A stretch of 64,000 nucleotides of DNA, from assembly GCA_030704615.1 (NCBI GenBank), contig CM060734.1:61396042-61460041 (forward strand). Reading direction: 5' to 3'. The notes beneath the pieces are model-generated. The model worked only from the letters and a program-made list of their open reading frames with translations, was not told the origin of the DNA and searched no databases. A program made the translations under genes and the position numbers. The number at the start of each line of letters is the position of its first letter. Position 1 is the stretch's first letter. Origin of the DNA: Takakia lepidozioides (Eukaryota; Streptophyta; Takakiopsida; Takakiales; Takakiaceae). Positions 47,703 through 64,000 of the stretch are shown here, in pieces.

Positions 47703-49365
47703 ATGGCTTCCTCATCAACCAAAGCGAACCTGGGTCAAACATCCCTGATTGACGAACTGCGGCCCACTCTAAACGAACAGGAAAAGTCACAGACAGTTGC
47801 AGAAGGTGGCCCAGTCTATCCATTCAACCCTGCCCCGCATAACACCCAGATTTCAGAGGAGCCAGAATCAGGAAGGGCAAGAAAAGTGGACAGTGATACT
47901 GAACAAATCATGGCGAAGGGAATTGCGGCGGTGCTGGGTCCAGTGGTTCGAGATTTCGATACAAGAGTGGAGGGAGCTCTCAGGAGCCAGACCACACTCA
48001 CAAGCAGCATTGATCGACTAACTAGAGGTGCTTTCAAAGAACCTTCAGGTCTGCTGTTTGGGAAACAAAGTGTATGGTATGTCGGAGAGACGATTGTAGA
48101 GTTGCCACAAGCTGTGAAGAGAGATTGCACAGTGAGAATGTAATGCCGATCATGCGTCCGGCGAACAACATGGCACATTTGTCATGAATAAGTAAGAATG
48201 TGCATAGCTTGTTGGACCTGTTGATCAGTAAGCAGTTAATTACTTCCTTGGTTCTTGTTCTGATGTTGGCTTTTGTAAGGTTTCTCAAAATATGTCGGAG
48301 AACCTTGCAAGTAGGAAAAACTTAGGGATTTGTTGTTGTATTTGGTGATGTTTGGGGCTAGGCCTCAAATGCAAGCTGGTGAAGTACACTATTTTCTAAG
48401 GAGTGCTGGCAAATTTGGTGAAACTGGTTTTTCCTCGGGGGTTTCTGTAGAAGCTCCCTCTCCAGTGCTGCAGAAGCTTTATCAACATGAGCTACAAATC
48501 ATAACCTTCTTCTGAGTTGGTGAGGCACTAAGGTATCATTCCCTGATGTCTAGTAAAAAGTGAATTGCTTTTTGGGCAGAGCTGGACAAGCTGCTAGAGG
48601 ACACTCCACTGCCATTGGTTGCCCAGCACGCCGCCAGGCTGTCGGGTGTACGCAAGCGTGTTGGCTCCCTCACCCACACTTTGCATGTTGTTCAACACCG
48701 TATCACCAACATGGATCGTTTGCTATCTGAAAGAGGTGCATCCCTATCACTAATGATCAATGCTTTTGTCATCTCAGCTTTTGGTCCTCATCCCCCTTGC
48801 ACTTGAGCAGGTAGAGTGGTTGGGTGTTTGTGCCTTGCCTGTGCATAACATAGGTGATGTAGGGTTCAAAGTGTCCACCTTCCAATGAAAGGCAGTAATC
48901 CTTCGGGATGAGGAGACACTAACATTTACGCTTCCTTGGGGAGGAGTCCTCTTTCCTCATCCCCCCCTCACTGTCTCGTGACATGCTGTAGTACTTTGAC
49001 AAAGTCCAATCACTTTGTTATGCTTTGTTTGTTTGATTGCAGTGGATGCGAACACGTCTACCTCACAGTCTGTTTCCAAGCCTAGACCAGCAAGGGGGAC
49101 CATGTTAGCAGAGAGAGGGGCAACATCTTACATGCTCAGGGACGAGAGAAGCACCAGATCTGCATTGTCTAGGCATGTTAATCAGCCTGCCTCCTCTAGT
49201 GGAGATGACTCCCCTTCTAGGCATAATGGGTCTTCCAGCACGGACACATCTGCTACTCCTGTAACTAGCACGGGCCCTGAAGATGTCAGCAGTGCACACC
49301 CTCTGGTAGGAGAAGTTTCTGCTTTGCCTGGTAAGCGTTTCTCTACAACAAGTACATTGATGTGA
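47703..49365 (+). CDS. SNAPIN-like protein (BLOC-1/BORC-type endosomal subunit)
   Basis: My three-exon model is 47703-48027, 48580-48735 and 49043-49365. All joins are GT-AG and in phase, giving 267 residues. The conserved core at residues about 75-160 reads AVLGPVVRDFDTRVEGALRS, then SQTTLTSSIDRLT, ELDKLLED, and RLSGVRKRVGSLTHTL with VQHRITNMDRLLSER. That is a helical pattern like SNAPIN (one acidic coiled-coil unit of BLOC-1/BORC complexes that act on endosome and lysosome positioning). Outside the core, the N-terminus and the Ser/Thr-rich C-terminal 107 residues look disordered. The family call rests on heptad pattern and SQ...L spacing, so it is moderate. A SINE lies in intron 2. A duplicated polymerase eta promoter/exon lies just upstream. 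Confidence 0.65.
48805..48970 (+). mobile_element. tRNA-like SINE in SNAPIN-like intron 2
   Basis: GGTAGAGTGGTTGG at about 48810 resembles a polymerase III A box, and GGTTCAAAGT at 48863 a B box. The following approximately 100 bases (GTGTCCACCTTCCA...AAGGCAGTAATCC...TTACGCTTCC) match the sequence at 59643-59755 closely. Exact ends were not determined. Confidence 0.55.
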
Positions 49366-50417
49366 GGTCTATATGGGTCAAAGTGCTAGGAGGACATTCC
49401 TCATTCCTCTGGTTAGTTACTAAAGCTTTCATGCAGTCTGGCATGTAAAGATGCCACTTGTTGGGCCATGACTAAACAGAGTATGAGTCTAAATTGCTAT
49501 AACTTTTTGGGTAGAATATCTTGTGTACTGTGAGATCCGATCCATCAAAGTTTTCTGTCTCTCTTTGTTGGAGTCACAGTATTGGGAGTCTGGTGCTCTA
49601 CAGAGAAATTTGTCATATGATTATTTATGCTTACTCATGGTAATATCAGTTTATATTGTACCCATTGCAGACGCTCTATGTCATCATGTGGATGGGTGAA
49701 TGTTATATTTATTCAGTGTCCTTGATTGTGCTCGTCAGAAAGTGCATAACATCTGCAGCTGTCCAATGCTGACGATAGAGAAGGCTTTGATGGACATGTC
49801 TGATTTTGAGTTGAATGATTCAATCACCTCCCATGACCACCCCATTGGAAGTGCCAAGTCCTTGCACATGTTCTTTCTCCTGTCAGCTGGCCTTTAAAGG
49901 GAAGAGAATAGAAATTTGATTTCTCTCTTCATGCAGGAATAAAGAACAATGTACGGCATAAAGCTTCCAGATGGGAGGGTAAAACTGAGATGGTTTCCGA
50001 CAAGTAACTGAGCTAAATGCCGCTGAGAAATGACCCATAGGTCTTGCCTCCTCATCAATTGGTCATTTGGATATTGGTATGGCTTTATGGTAACTAGAAA
50101 GAAGAAGTTATGGCTTGTCAAATTGCTTAAGTGTGCCATTACATTCCAAATCTAATATGTAGAGGTTAAATAACACATTTTAATATTAGAATCCAACAGG
50201 TTGGAACTTGCAATGTGGTTATATGTAGTAGTGGACAGACAAGTACCAACTCTCTTTTGAACTGTAAATGTAGACTCTTGGATTCCGATCAAATTGAAGA
50301 AAGCAAATGCTGAGAATTTGAATTCCAGATGATAATAATGTGTGGTGCATAGTTTCCAATAGCAGAAAAATGTGCAATAGTATAGGATTTTTGCACTATC
50401 AACTATGCTGACTTATG
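49366..50417. other. Gap between converging SNAPIN-like and carboxypeptidase genes
   Basis: The two genes converge here, so this is mostly 3' untranslated and spacer sequence. No other feature was recognised. Confidence 0.4.
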
Positions 50418-55732
<5,315 letters not shown>

Positions 55733-55787
55733 CTACGGACTTCCTTCGTACGGGCCTGCACACTCTGGCTTTTATCCAGGACGGAGC

Positions 55788-56055
55788 CCGTCGCCATGGA
55801 CGGTGATGGATGACGACATCCGTCATTGTGAACGGAGATGCTCTGAACATCCGTCGCCATGGGGCGGTGATGGATGATGGCATCCGTCGTGGTGAACGGA
55901 GATGGCTCTGAACATCCGTCGCCATGGGCGGCGATGGATGATGGCATCCGTCGAGGTGAACGGAGATGGCTCTGAACATCCGTCGCAATGGGGCGGTGAT
56001 GGATGATGGCATCCGTCGTGGTGAACGGAGATGCTCTGAACATCCGTCGCATGAG
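55788..56055. repeat. Minisatellite, about four copies of a 60-62-base unit
   Basis: Repeats contain GATGGATGATGGCATCCGTC, then GTGAACGGAGATG(G)CTCTGAACATCCGTCGC. Units start roughly every 60 bases and differ by small indels. The array begins about 100 bases upstream of the carboxypeptidase start codon and ends at the hAT MITE. Confidence 0.9.
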
Positions 56056-56065
56056 CGATGGCCAT

Positions 56066-56350
56066 CAGTGTTTTTATTTCTGGCGAAATTTCGCACTTTT
56101 TCGACCTCAAAAATCAAAATCGAATAGTCTGTCGTAAATTCCCTATTTTCTCATGGATGAAATCGCCAAAATTCTCAAAACAAAATATAAATCTTGGATG
56201 AATTCGCCTAATATGGATGATATACATGGATGAAAGTACAGAGGAGGATGATTCTGTCCAAATTTCAGTGGATGAGCAGAAAATATGGCTATTTCCTGCA
56301 AAACTCAGTAGCCAGTCCTGTTTTTTTGCAAATTTGAAAAAAAAACACTG
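56066..56350. mobile_element. Short hAT MITE (285 bases)
   Basis: The termini CAGTGTTTTT and AAAAACACTG are flanked by a perfect 8-base duplication, atggccat (56058-56065 and 56351-56358). The interior is AT-rich, with GGCGAAATTTCGC near the left end. There is no coding capacity. Confidence 0.88.
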
Positions 56351-56896
56351 ATGGCCATGGCTGTCCCCGGCGGTGGCTTGGCAAAGTGTGGAGTTATGCC
56401 AAAAAAAAAAAAGAGTCTATGAAGTTGTTAAAGTTATTCGTTAAGTCGCGCCCTCTTTGACCCTATGATCCATCCCCACATGCGGCTTTGGTGGGCAGTT
56501 TGAGCCTATCCGTTAAGTCCAATAAAATGGGCACGAGTAAACTCGAGTTGGGAGAGTGGGCCCCGCTTCAGGCTCATCCACTAGCGGGCGCGGAGGAAGA
56601 TTTCTCATTTGGGCTCGGTTTGGCCCCTCTTTATCTCCTTGGTACTTTGTTGGCCCGCGTCCACCCTGTTCACCATGTCTTTTGACCAAACCGGCCGAAC
56701 TCACCATGCATCCCTTGGACTTAATGGATAACTTTGTTATGATTCCTTCCTTTTTCTGGATTTCATGAAGTTGTTATATTCCTTTTCTCTGGATTTTATG
56801 AAGTTGTTATGATTCCTTCCTTTCTCTCTATGTGTGGACGTGGCCCGAATGCTATATACGAACTAGTAACTACAACATACCTGCTAAGTGTCTAAT

Positions 56897-57261
56897 AGCA
56901 TCTCCACGGTGCCACGGCACGGCAATCTACCGGCGCGGGGTCCAAAAAAGTGCTCCACGTTTGGCTCAGCCTGGTAGATTTTGCCAGCCCCGCCTAAAAT
57001 CTGCCTCTCGTCCGGCACTTTTGCCAATCATACCGAGACCCCGCCAACCACGGTAAATTAAATTCATGAGTTATTTCTGAGTTAATGAGATATGATGTCC
57101 TCAGTCAGCGCGCCAAGATCGTGATCGAGCGGCGGGCCTACCGACCTCAGTGCTATATCTCAGGGGTCCTTGTACCATCCCAACTGTCCTTGCAAAAATT
57201 ACAGTCGGCCTGTAAACAAGGCATATAGCGTTTGACGTGCCGTGCTCACCCTGGAGATGCT
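56897..57261. mobile_element. Candidate terminal-inverted-repeat MITE
   Basis: The left end reads AGCATCTCCACGGTGCCACG; the right end read backwards is AGCATCTCCAGGGTG then AGCACGGCACG. Both ends are bordered by TA, as in Tc1/mariner-type insertions, though the palindromic context makes the exact duplication ambiguous. Confidence 0.55.
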
Positions 57262-58160
57262 ATAAGTATTCGCACTAAAGCCCCACGAGAGCATTTTTTA
57301 CCCTTTTCTTAGGTTCGTCTTTCTTCCTCTCTCACTCACAAGGGGATTGGTATATTGGCGTGAGGTCAAACAGTGTGAGCACAGCATGAGCACAAGAAAA
57401 ACATGGCGTAAGTAGGATATGTATGTCAACGGAAATACATATAAAAGACGGACATAGGGTCTTTCTGCGTTGATAGGGTTTACATAGTCACGTATAAATA
57501 TTATTTTAAACATACAGAAGGAGCTTGAAAAGCAGAAACTTATTTTTTTATAAAAAAAAACCCCAATTTCGCTGACGAAACCCAAGTTTCGCTGGCAACA
57601 ATCCAAATTTCGCAAGCGAAATCTGACTTTCGCTGATTAAAACCCAAGATGCAATTGTGTTTTGCTTGCGAGATCCTCTTGGGGATGTTCTACACACAAT
57701 GTTTTACCAAACACCACATTGTTTACATTCGTTGATCTTTGAATTCTGGCAAATATATTTGTGGGTCCTTGTGCTCATGTGAGTTAAGCTTTGGACGATT
57801 AATTTCATAAGTTTTTTCGCATGAGCACATTTTGGTTTCCTTATCACATTTTCTCCGAATTCTTGGGGAATATGCGGAATATGCCTGTGTGCCGGCAGGC
57901 TCACGCGCTACCCACTCACCTCACTCACAATAACTCCCACAGTAAATCCCACTACCTTAGGGTGGCAGGGTTCAGAGCGTGCTGGTAACGTAGTCCAGAT
58001 GCAAAATGTGGCAATTATAATAAAGTAGAGAATGCATGCAGAAATTAATGTCATTCTATGCATCCCAATTCATTTGGGGAGTTAGGGAAGGTCGGAAAAC
58101 CGGACACGGTGGGAACAACCAATCGCGTGGGAGTGGGAGGCTTGTAGAGGAAGGAAGTGG
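57262..58160. other. AT-rich intergenic sequence with TTTCGC words
   Basis: Around 57565-57640 the word TTTCGC or GCGAAA recurs about five times. This resembles the subterminal motif arrays of the nearby MITEs, but no termini were found. Nothing else is recognised. Confidence 0.35.
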
Positions 58161-58164
58161 CTCA

Positions 58165-59760
58165 ACCCGACCAAGACATTTCTAAGCCTAGGTGGTGGGC
58201 CCTCTTTCTACTTCTCCATGTGGTTGTGGGTTCAAACCAGTGTTGTGCGGGTAAATCATTTACCCAAATTCATCCGGCGGGTAAATCAGGATAAGGGTAA
58301 ATGATTTACCCGGGTTGGCCCATTTTCTTTACCCTTACCCTTAACCTTAGACAGGTAAATAATCTGAGATACCCTTACCCTTACCCGTCTAAAGGGTAAA
58401 TGCAATCCATATACCCTTTACCCGCGGGTAATTTTTTCTTTTGGAGGGTAAATAACAAAAGGGTAAATGACAAACTATAGTCTTTCTTGGGAGTTGGAGG
58501 GCCGTATGGTGTGATTAGTATTTTTTTTTAGAAACAAATTAGCATTTGGAATCGAAAATGGAACTTTGTACAGGTAGTTATAAAGATGTTGGGAGGAGCG
58601 CACCTCAAATTCCATGACTGAATTATCGAGATATTAATTGTAAGCATCACCAGGAAAGAGCTCCATCAAGTAATTCAACCGCCCTGCTCCGCCTCTCTCT
58701 CCAACTGTTTTGGCTTCTCACAAGGAGGGGCATGGGGGGCTGACGGTTACATACAAGGGTCATTTTCGCTTTGCATGCATACGATTTCCAGCATTCATCA
58801 TTGAAGGGTATGGGCTTCGACCGTAACGGTCGCCCATCTGCCCTTTCCCGGCGATCTCGGGTTATTCTAGTTAATTCTAGGCTCTCGCTATTCCATATAG
58901 TTGTCTCTCTAGTAATGAGACTGGGCTCGTCCCTCATCCAATGGATGTGTCTTTTACCTATGGTATTATAGGGTTTAATTTTTTCCCTACAATAAACCAA
59001 AATGGCTTTATGCCCTTGGGAAAATGGTCTTATTTGGTTTTGTTTGATTATTATCTTTGGTGTCAAATCTTGCTAGTGACGGGTGTGGTATGTTTCCTGG
59101 GCGGTGTCCCACTCATTCGCCTCATGGCGCATAAATGAAAGAGGTTATTTTCTCCTCTCACTACTAAGGGGCCTGATTTGTGAGTTGTTGCTCCCAGGTG
59201 TTTCCCTTTAAAAAAATAAAATAAAAAATAAAATAAAACACTCTCACGACCGTCCCTCATATTATACAACATATAATACAATCAGCCTCATACTAAACCA
59301 AAAAATAGAACAAAAATTGATTGCCTTAATTTAATTAGTTATATTTTTTGAGTTGAGCGTATAACAAACCAAAAATTTATATATATCCTTTATGTACCCG
59401 GTGGGTATATAAAGGGTAAATCATTTATCCTTACCCGCTTATCCTTACCCGGTCAAAAATATTGGCCTTTACCCTTTACCGTAGGATAAATAAATGGACA
59501 TATAAATAATTTACCCTTACTCGGAGGACAAATAAAGGGACATATAAATAATTTACCCTTACCCGGAGGATAAATAATCCTCTGATTTCTATTTACCTTT
59601 ACCCGGAGGATAAACAAAAATCTATTTACTCGCACAACACTGGTTCAAACCACGGTTTGGTGTGTCATGAAGGTGTCCACCTTTCAGCTGGAAGGCAGTA
59701 GCCCTTGTGGTGAAGTGACACCATAAGTTACGCTCCCTTTGGGAGGCGTCAATTTTTATT
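58165..59760 (+). mobile_element. SINE copy split by a hAT MITE
   Basis: Sequence before 58238 and after 59642 rejoins into one unit. In it, GTGGGTTCAAACC (B-box-like) is followed by GTGTCCACCTTTCAG, AAGGCAGTAGCCC and TTACGCTCCC, matching the SINE at 48805-48970. The hAT element inserted exactly in the B-box-like motif, duplicating gttcaaac. Confidence 0.6.
58238..59642. mobile_element. hAT MITE with GGGTAAAT motifs
   Basis: The termini CAGTGTTGTGCGGGTAAAT and TTTACTCGCACAACACTG are flanked by a perfect 8-base duplication, gttcaaac (58230-58237 and 59643-59650). Both ends carry dense GGGTAAAT/ATTTACCC words. The central part (about 58500-59300) is different sequence without a recognised gene. 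It is 1405 bases long. Confidence 0.92.
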
Positions 59761-60322
59761 TATTTATTGAGAAGCAACCTCAGGTGGTGGGCCCCCTTTC
59801 TCTAGGGGGGCTCCACCACCGCTTTAAGAGAGTATATAAAGAGGGTAAGGGTTTTACATTTGACACCAAGGTTTCATCCGCCTCCCTTTGGCCCCTTAGA
59901 AATTTAAACTACAAGCTGGTGTATTTTGGAGGATTAGTGCATGTAGGAAAGTTACAGGTTCCATGATGGGTAGGCACAGGCAGGTTGTGACATAAGGGCG
60001 CCGCCATGAAATGGGCCAACCTCTAGAAAGGTCCCTGGAACATATTGCTCTCACCCCACACCAGTGCCCAACACATGTGACAGTAGGGTGCCCTCCGGCC
60101 CGCCGCAGCATAGTCCCTAACAACCGCGGGCACCACTGCGGTTGTCTTTTTTTCTTTCTCAAGTTTCGCAGCATGTTTTGCACATCAAGTTGTAGCCCAA
60201 TCTGTCAGCCCTGCATGCATGGTTATGCTCTCATACTTGCATGCTATGGGGCTGCCTTTTGGCAGCACAATTTGAGTGGAGGTGAACACGTACAATGCAT
60301 GAAGGGACCGCACACACATGAA
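59761..60322. other. Intergenic region, nothing recognised
   Basis: There are only short open frames with no conserved motif, and no bounded repeat. Confidence 0.4.
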
Positions 60323-60961
60323 TCATTTCAAATCTTCCATTGGCATTTTACGGTACTCTAGTGCACGTTCCATTCCAAAAGACATGAGGTTATTAAGATT
60401 AGGTAGAAGATGATGAGCGGGGCGGCCTTGATATGTTCCTACGTTTATGAGATCGAAGAACCAGTGGGTTCCGTAGTGGGCCATGAATAGTTTATGCAAA
60501 TGCCAGACTGCTTGATTGTGTTGAGTGATGCGAAGACTATGTATAGTGGGGTGTGAGCAGTGGCTGAGGAGGTGAGGCCGTGTGTCCCGCGCCTGGGTTA
60601 TCAGTACAGTGAGGACAGAAAGGTTGATTTCCCATGTATTGGGCATAGGGAAACCTTAGTGTCTTGTTCGTGAGGTCCAAAAGTGATTAGATAGTTTGTG
60701 ATTGAGGATGTCAAAATGTGTCCATTTTTGGACATGTACGTTAATATAGGCAAGGGATAGTTTGGCTTGTCTACTGGCAGCTTCTTTGTTGAGGTAGGAG
60801 AAGAAGGTCCGGATTGGGCATAATTCATTGTGGATAGCCCGCCATAGGAGGAGAGCTAGAATGGGTGGGTGTGGGCAATATGCACAAGTTCTGATGGCGT
60901 GCCTACGGATCAGGGCCTTTGGCGCCTTCTTGATCTGTGAATTCATTATGCTGGATACCAA
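60323..60961 (-). pseudogene. LINE reverse-transcriptase C-terminal remnant
   Basis: One minus-strand frame runs 60961 to 60323 with a single internal stop at 60656. The text DTRPHLLSHCSHPTIHSLRITQHNQAVWHLHK resembles the zinc-finger end of LINE polyproteins, where a TxxHxxxxC segment is followed by a basic helix. It is a different LINE family from copies A and B. The call is by resemblance only. Confidence 0.4.
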
Positions 60962-61633
60962 TATTGCAGTGTTTCTAGAGTCTGGCGAAATTTCCCAATA
61001 TTTGTATGAATGTGTCGGTTGTAATGTTCATGTGAGGAAGTGGAGTATGTAACTGGGGTGGGAGTGTGCCATGCAAGAGGACGAGGTGATGTTTGGAGGG
61101 CACTCTAGTTGGCTTAGGGGGTGTTTTGCAGATATCTAGGACAGTCAGCTGTGCAATAGCGACTGCCAACTGACGCAACTACCATAGAACACGCTCTCAT
61201 GGTTGCATTACGAAGTACAGCTCAATCTCCAACAATGGGAGCATTTACAAGTATATATTGTGGAGAAAGCACGAGGATGATGGTTCGCATACGTGCAGAC
61301 CCGATGTTGCAGTCATTCCTTGGGATAGAGTGGATGATTTCATTGCAGGATATGTCGACCTATATGTTTTTATTATGTCACCCTATCTATATTCAACGTT
61401 GAATTCTCTGCTCAAAATTACATCTCCGACGCCCTTTCCTGTATTCCAGTATGTTGCCATATGGCTCCACACCGATTTTACACAAAGTTGGAGTGAATGT
61501 GTGTGGAGATTTTCAAATACATGGGTCCTTGATTTGAAACAATCACAAGAGAAACTGGCACATGAATGTAAGCTAAAAATATGTTTACAGGGGTGCCCAC
61601 CAGGCTGAAGGCTGTACAATGCAACAATTTGCA
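60962..61633. other. Region upstream of the LINE remnant; no gene recognised
   Basis: A plus-strand frame at about 61258-61608 (WRKHEDDGSHTCRPDVAVIP...) looks protein-like at its start. I cannot assign it; it may be a transposon fragment. Confidence 0.3.
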
Positions 61634-63245
61634 TCACACTGGAGTCGGTTCCCTTTCTTCACTTTCTTCTTTCTTCACAGGTTGCACTTCAGATGGCAAC
61701 ACCTTTCTCTCCTTACCCTCCTTAATTGTCCAGTAGTCCCACACATGGGATTTTGGTGGCGCCTTGACTTCTCCGATGGGTGCTACCAAGCCAGGCTTAC
61801 CATCATCGATAACCCCATCCACGATCCCATAATCTTTTGCCTCCCATGCACTCATGAAGTAGTCACGGTCGGTGTCCACTTCAATCTGCCGCCCATAGGT
61901 TTCAATATACTTTCAGAGATACCTCTATATGACCAAATGACCTCAATGTCAAGACTGTAGAAATACACGACCATGAATGTGCAGTTCTTGAAATAAGCAC
62001 AAAGAGAAAGGGAGCGAGCTTGGGCCTTCGACATGTCCATGAACTGGAAGAAAACATGCCGTTGAGAGTGAAGACAATGACATGCCTTCTGAAGGTACCG
62101 ATCAAGGGCTTGGCTTACTGGCTACTGGAATATGACACAAATCCTGGTTGTGATTGAGCTTGGTCACAAATATTGTCTCAGATCCATCATCAAGTATATC
62201 ATGTGCCTCAAATAACCTAATTGAGATTGAGCTATATTTTTGGGACCTCTAAAAAACCTGACGTAACATTGAACTCATTTAGCCACATCCAAGATAGAAG
62301 AGAACAAGAGATGAAAGCACAGGCATGAGGATAATTCATCATCCCGATCCATCATCAAGTAACTTACAAGCAAGCTGGTTCATTGGGCCTCAGAGAAAAT
62401 AAAACTCGCAATGTCTGTTTAATCTGTAGTTATGTGGTAGAGAGACAGCAGACAGACAGAAATGGAAACACAAAAGAGCACACATAGTTCACCTGCTCCT
62501 CAGACTTGCCAGTGAGGCGAGCCATAATCTTGGTAAGCTTCACCTTGTGGTACATCATCTCCCTGACCTGCAGCCCCACGTCTATGGCCTGCCATCCACA
62601 CAGACTTACTTTTTGATCAGTGCCTGATCAAATATGAAGGACTCCAATAAAACAGGGTAAGCAATCAATAACTTGCAAATGAAAGATAACAGAGGGTGCA
62701 GGGAACACACCGAACCACCAGCACCACCTAACGGTTGGTGAATCATAACGCGTGCATTGGGCATGCAATACCGCTTTCCTTTTGAGCCTGATGCCAACAA
62801 AAAAGCTCCCATGGATGCTGCCAGACCAAAGCACACAGTCGAAACATCTGCCCTGCACAGCTTCATGGCATCATAGATGCCCATCCCTTCACCCATGCCT
62901 TGTATAAATGCCACTCCCACTCCTTGGTTCTGTTAAGATAAACAATCAGACCTGGAAACCTACATTTCCTACATTTTCTTGTCAACGTTAACGGGTTGTG
63001 AGACGTAAATATCTCTCATTCACCATTTGTTACTTAAGACCTACTGACACAACACCACTTTGTAGTACTTCTAGAACCCTAACACTGGGGTTCACAAAGT
63101 GAGCTCATTGACAGCCAATGTGAGGATCCACAAGGCAGCATCCAGAAGAAGTAATGCCAACAGGATGCAGATGATTGAACCAATCCCATGCAGTAGTAGC
63201 ACCTGCCAACCCCCGAAAATTTGCATTCTCTTGCCCATCTTGTGC

Positions 63246-63281
<36 letters not shown>

Positions 63282-63721
63282 AACGGCCTTCAATACGATT
63301 TGACAGCAACACGTCACAGACCTGCAGTGACTGAGCCCCCAGGAGAATTTATGAAGAGCTTGATGTCCTTGGTTGGATCTTGAGCGTCCAGCAGTAGCAG
63401 CTGACTTATGATCACATCAGCTGAAAAGTCATCCACCTGCCATGCCCCCACTCTTGTAAACACTTTTCGTTCGTCTGCCCTTCCGAGTCTCCCGCATTGA
63501 AGTCACACTTGAACTCAAAAAACCTTGTGATCATACAACCTTCGGCTGAATTGCACAGAGCAGGAAGACGGGGCGAAAGGATAGGAGGAAAGCAGAGAGT
63601 CACTACCATTGCTAAGGCTCGCCACAACACATCCATCCGTAGCTTTACTACTGAAATTAAGCCTGTCCTTCTAGACTTTCTCAGAAAGCTGTCTCCAGTA
63701 GCACTAATCCGCTTCTAAGCT

Positions 63722-63756
<35 letters not shown>

Positions 63757-64000
63757 GTACCTGTGAGCCCAAGAAGATGACGCGCTGTTGAAGAAGCATG
63801 GTGGAGGGGTCCAGGTCCTGCAATCTGGGAGTCCCCGGCGCCATTCCTGCCATCGGCTCCACCAAACCGTAGCCTGCACTGGCCATCACCACCCGGCCGC
63901 TCGATCGTTGCCATCCCTTCAGCCTCAGCCTTCTCCCTGCAGAGAGAGGCCTCCACCGAGCTGCTAAAACAGGAGTGCAAACCTTATGCGACACTAGGAC
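61634..64000 (-). CDS. Plastid ClpP protease subunit, 5' end outside window
   Basis: ClpP is the serine peptidase core of the Clp protease in the chloroplast stroma. Exons are >64000-63761, 63436-63322, 62886-62711, 62588-62493 and 61885-61634, all in phase. The catalytic triad is complete: Ser in [17 protein letters not shown], His in [10 protein letters not shown], and Asp in [18 protein letters not shown]. The structural [13 protein letters not shown] and [10 protein letters not shown] are also present. The sequence is closest to nucleus-encoded plant ClpP3/ClpP4-type subunits, including the extended C-terminal tail. Upstream of the core, the frame stays open to the window edge with Arg/Ser-rich, acid-poor composition like a transit peptide. 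The first ATG in the window is at 63886, but the true start is probably beyond 64000. Confidence 0.93.
63249..63279. repeat. (GA)n microsatellite in a ClpP intron
   Basis: About 15 GA dinucleotides lie in the intron downstream of the exon ending at 63322. Confidence 0.95.
63724..63753. repeat. (GA)n microsatellite next to a ClpP splice donor
   Basis: About 15 GA dinucleotides (CT on the coding strand) start eight bases inside the intron after the donor at 63760. Confidence 0.95.

Noticed and set aside
58771-59138. ORFs inside the GGGTAAAT MITE as captured gene or transposase
   Set aside because: Short, hydrophobic, no hAT motif; more likely chance frames.

Overview
This window is nuclear DNA of a land plant. 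The evidence is multi-exon genes with GT-AG introns, a plastid-type ClpP peptidase, plant-type DNA polymerase eta, SMG7, RPC4 and serine carboxypeptidase-like (SCPL) genes, and plant-style hAT, Mutator and LINE elements. Genes are well spaced and transposon-rich. That fits a medium or large genome, possibly a seedless plant, but I cannot name the species. Exon models were built by hand from splice sites and reading phase; wherever I give a complete model, the summed exon length is a multiple of three.

Layout. 1-6.2 kb is transposon debris: two SWIM-finger (Mutator-type) ORFs, the second frameshifted, a decayed hAT transposase, and the right end of a hAT element. 9.2-14.6 kb (minus) is SMG7, divergent from a glycosyltransferase gene (plus, 16.0-21.5 kb). 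23.5-24.4 kb holds a lysine/arginine-rich ORF of unknown function behind a degenerate tandem repeat and a TATA box. 27.0-29.9 kb (minus) encodes RNA polymerase III subunit RPC4, with a hAT MITE in one intron. 30.4-32.0 kb is a LINE fragment carrying a nested inverted copy of the same family. 33.2-40.4 kb (minus) is a complete DNA polymerase eta gene with a LINE in intron 5. It is head-to-head with an unrecognised 300-residue gene (40.66-43.5 kb, plus).

44.7-45.7 kb is a second hAT MITE. At 47.3-47.6 kb lies an inverted copy of the polymerase eta promoter and first exon, directly upstream of a SNAPIN-like (BLOC-1-type) gene (47.7-49.4 kb, plus). 50.4-55.7 kb (minus) is a complete serine carboxypeptidase with an intact catalytic triad. 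55.8-61.6 kb is repeats: a minisatellite, two more hAT MITEs (one inside a tRNA-like SINE), a TIR element and a LINE remnant. 61.6-64.0 kb (minus) is a plastid ClpP gene whose 5' end runs off the window.

The genes are unrelated housekeeping functions: mRNA surveillance, glycosylation, tRNA/5S transcription, lesion bypass, endosomal trafficking, peptidase activity and plastid proteolysis. The most unusual items are the group of hAT MITEs that share CAGTG termini and perfect 8-bp target duplications but each carry a different internal motif, the LINE family that ends five bases after its stop codon with no poly(A) tail, and the duplicated polymerase eta promoter/exon in front of another gene.
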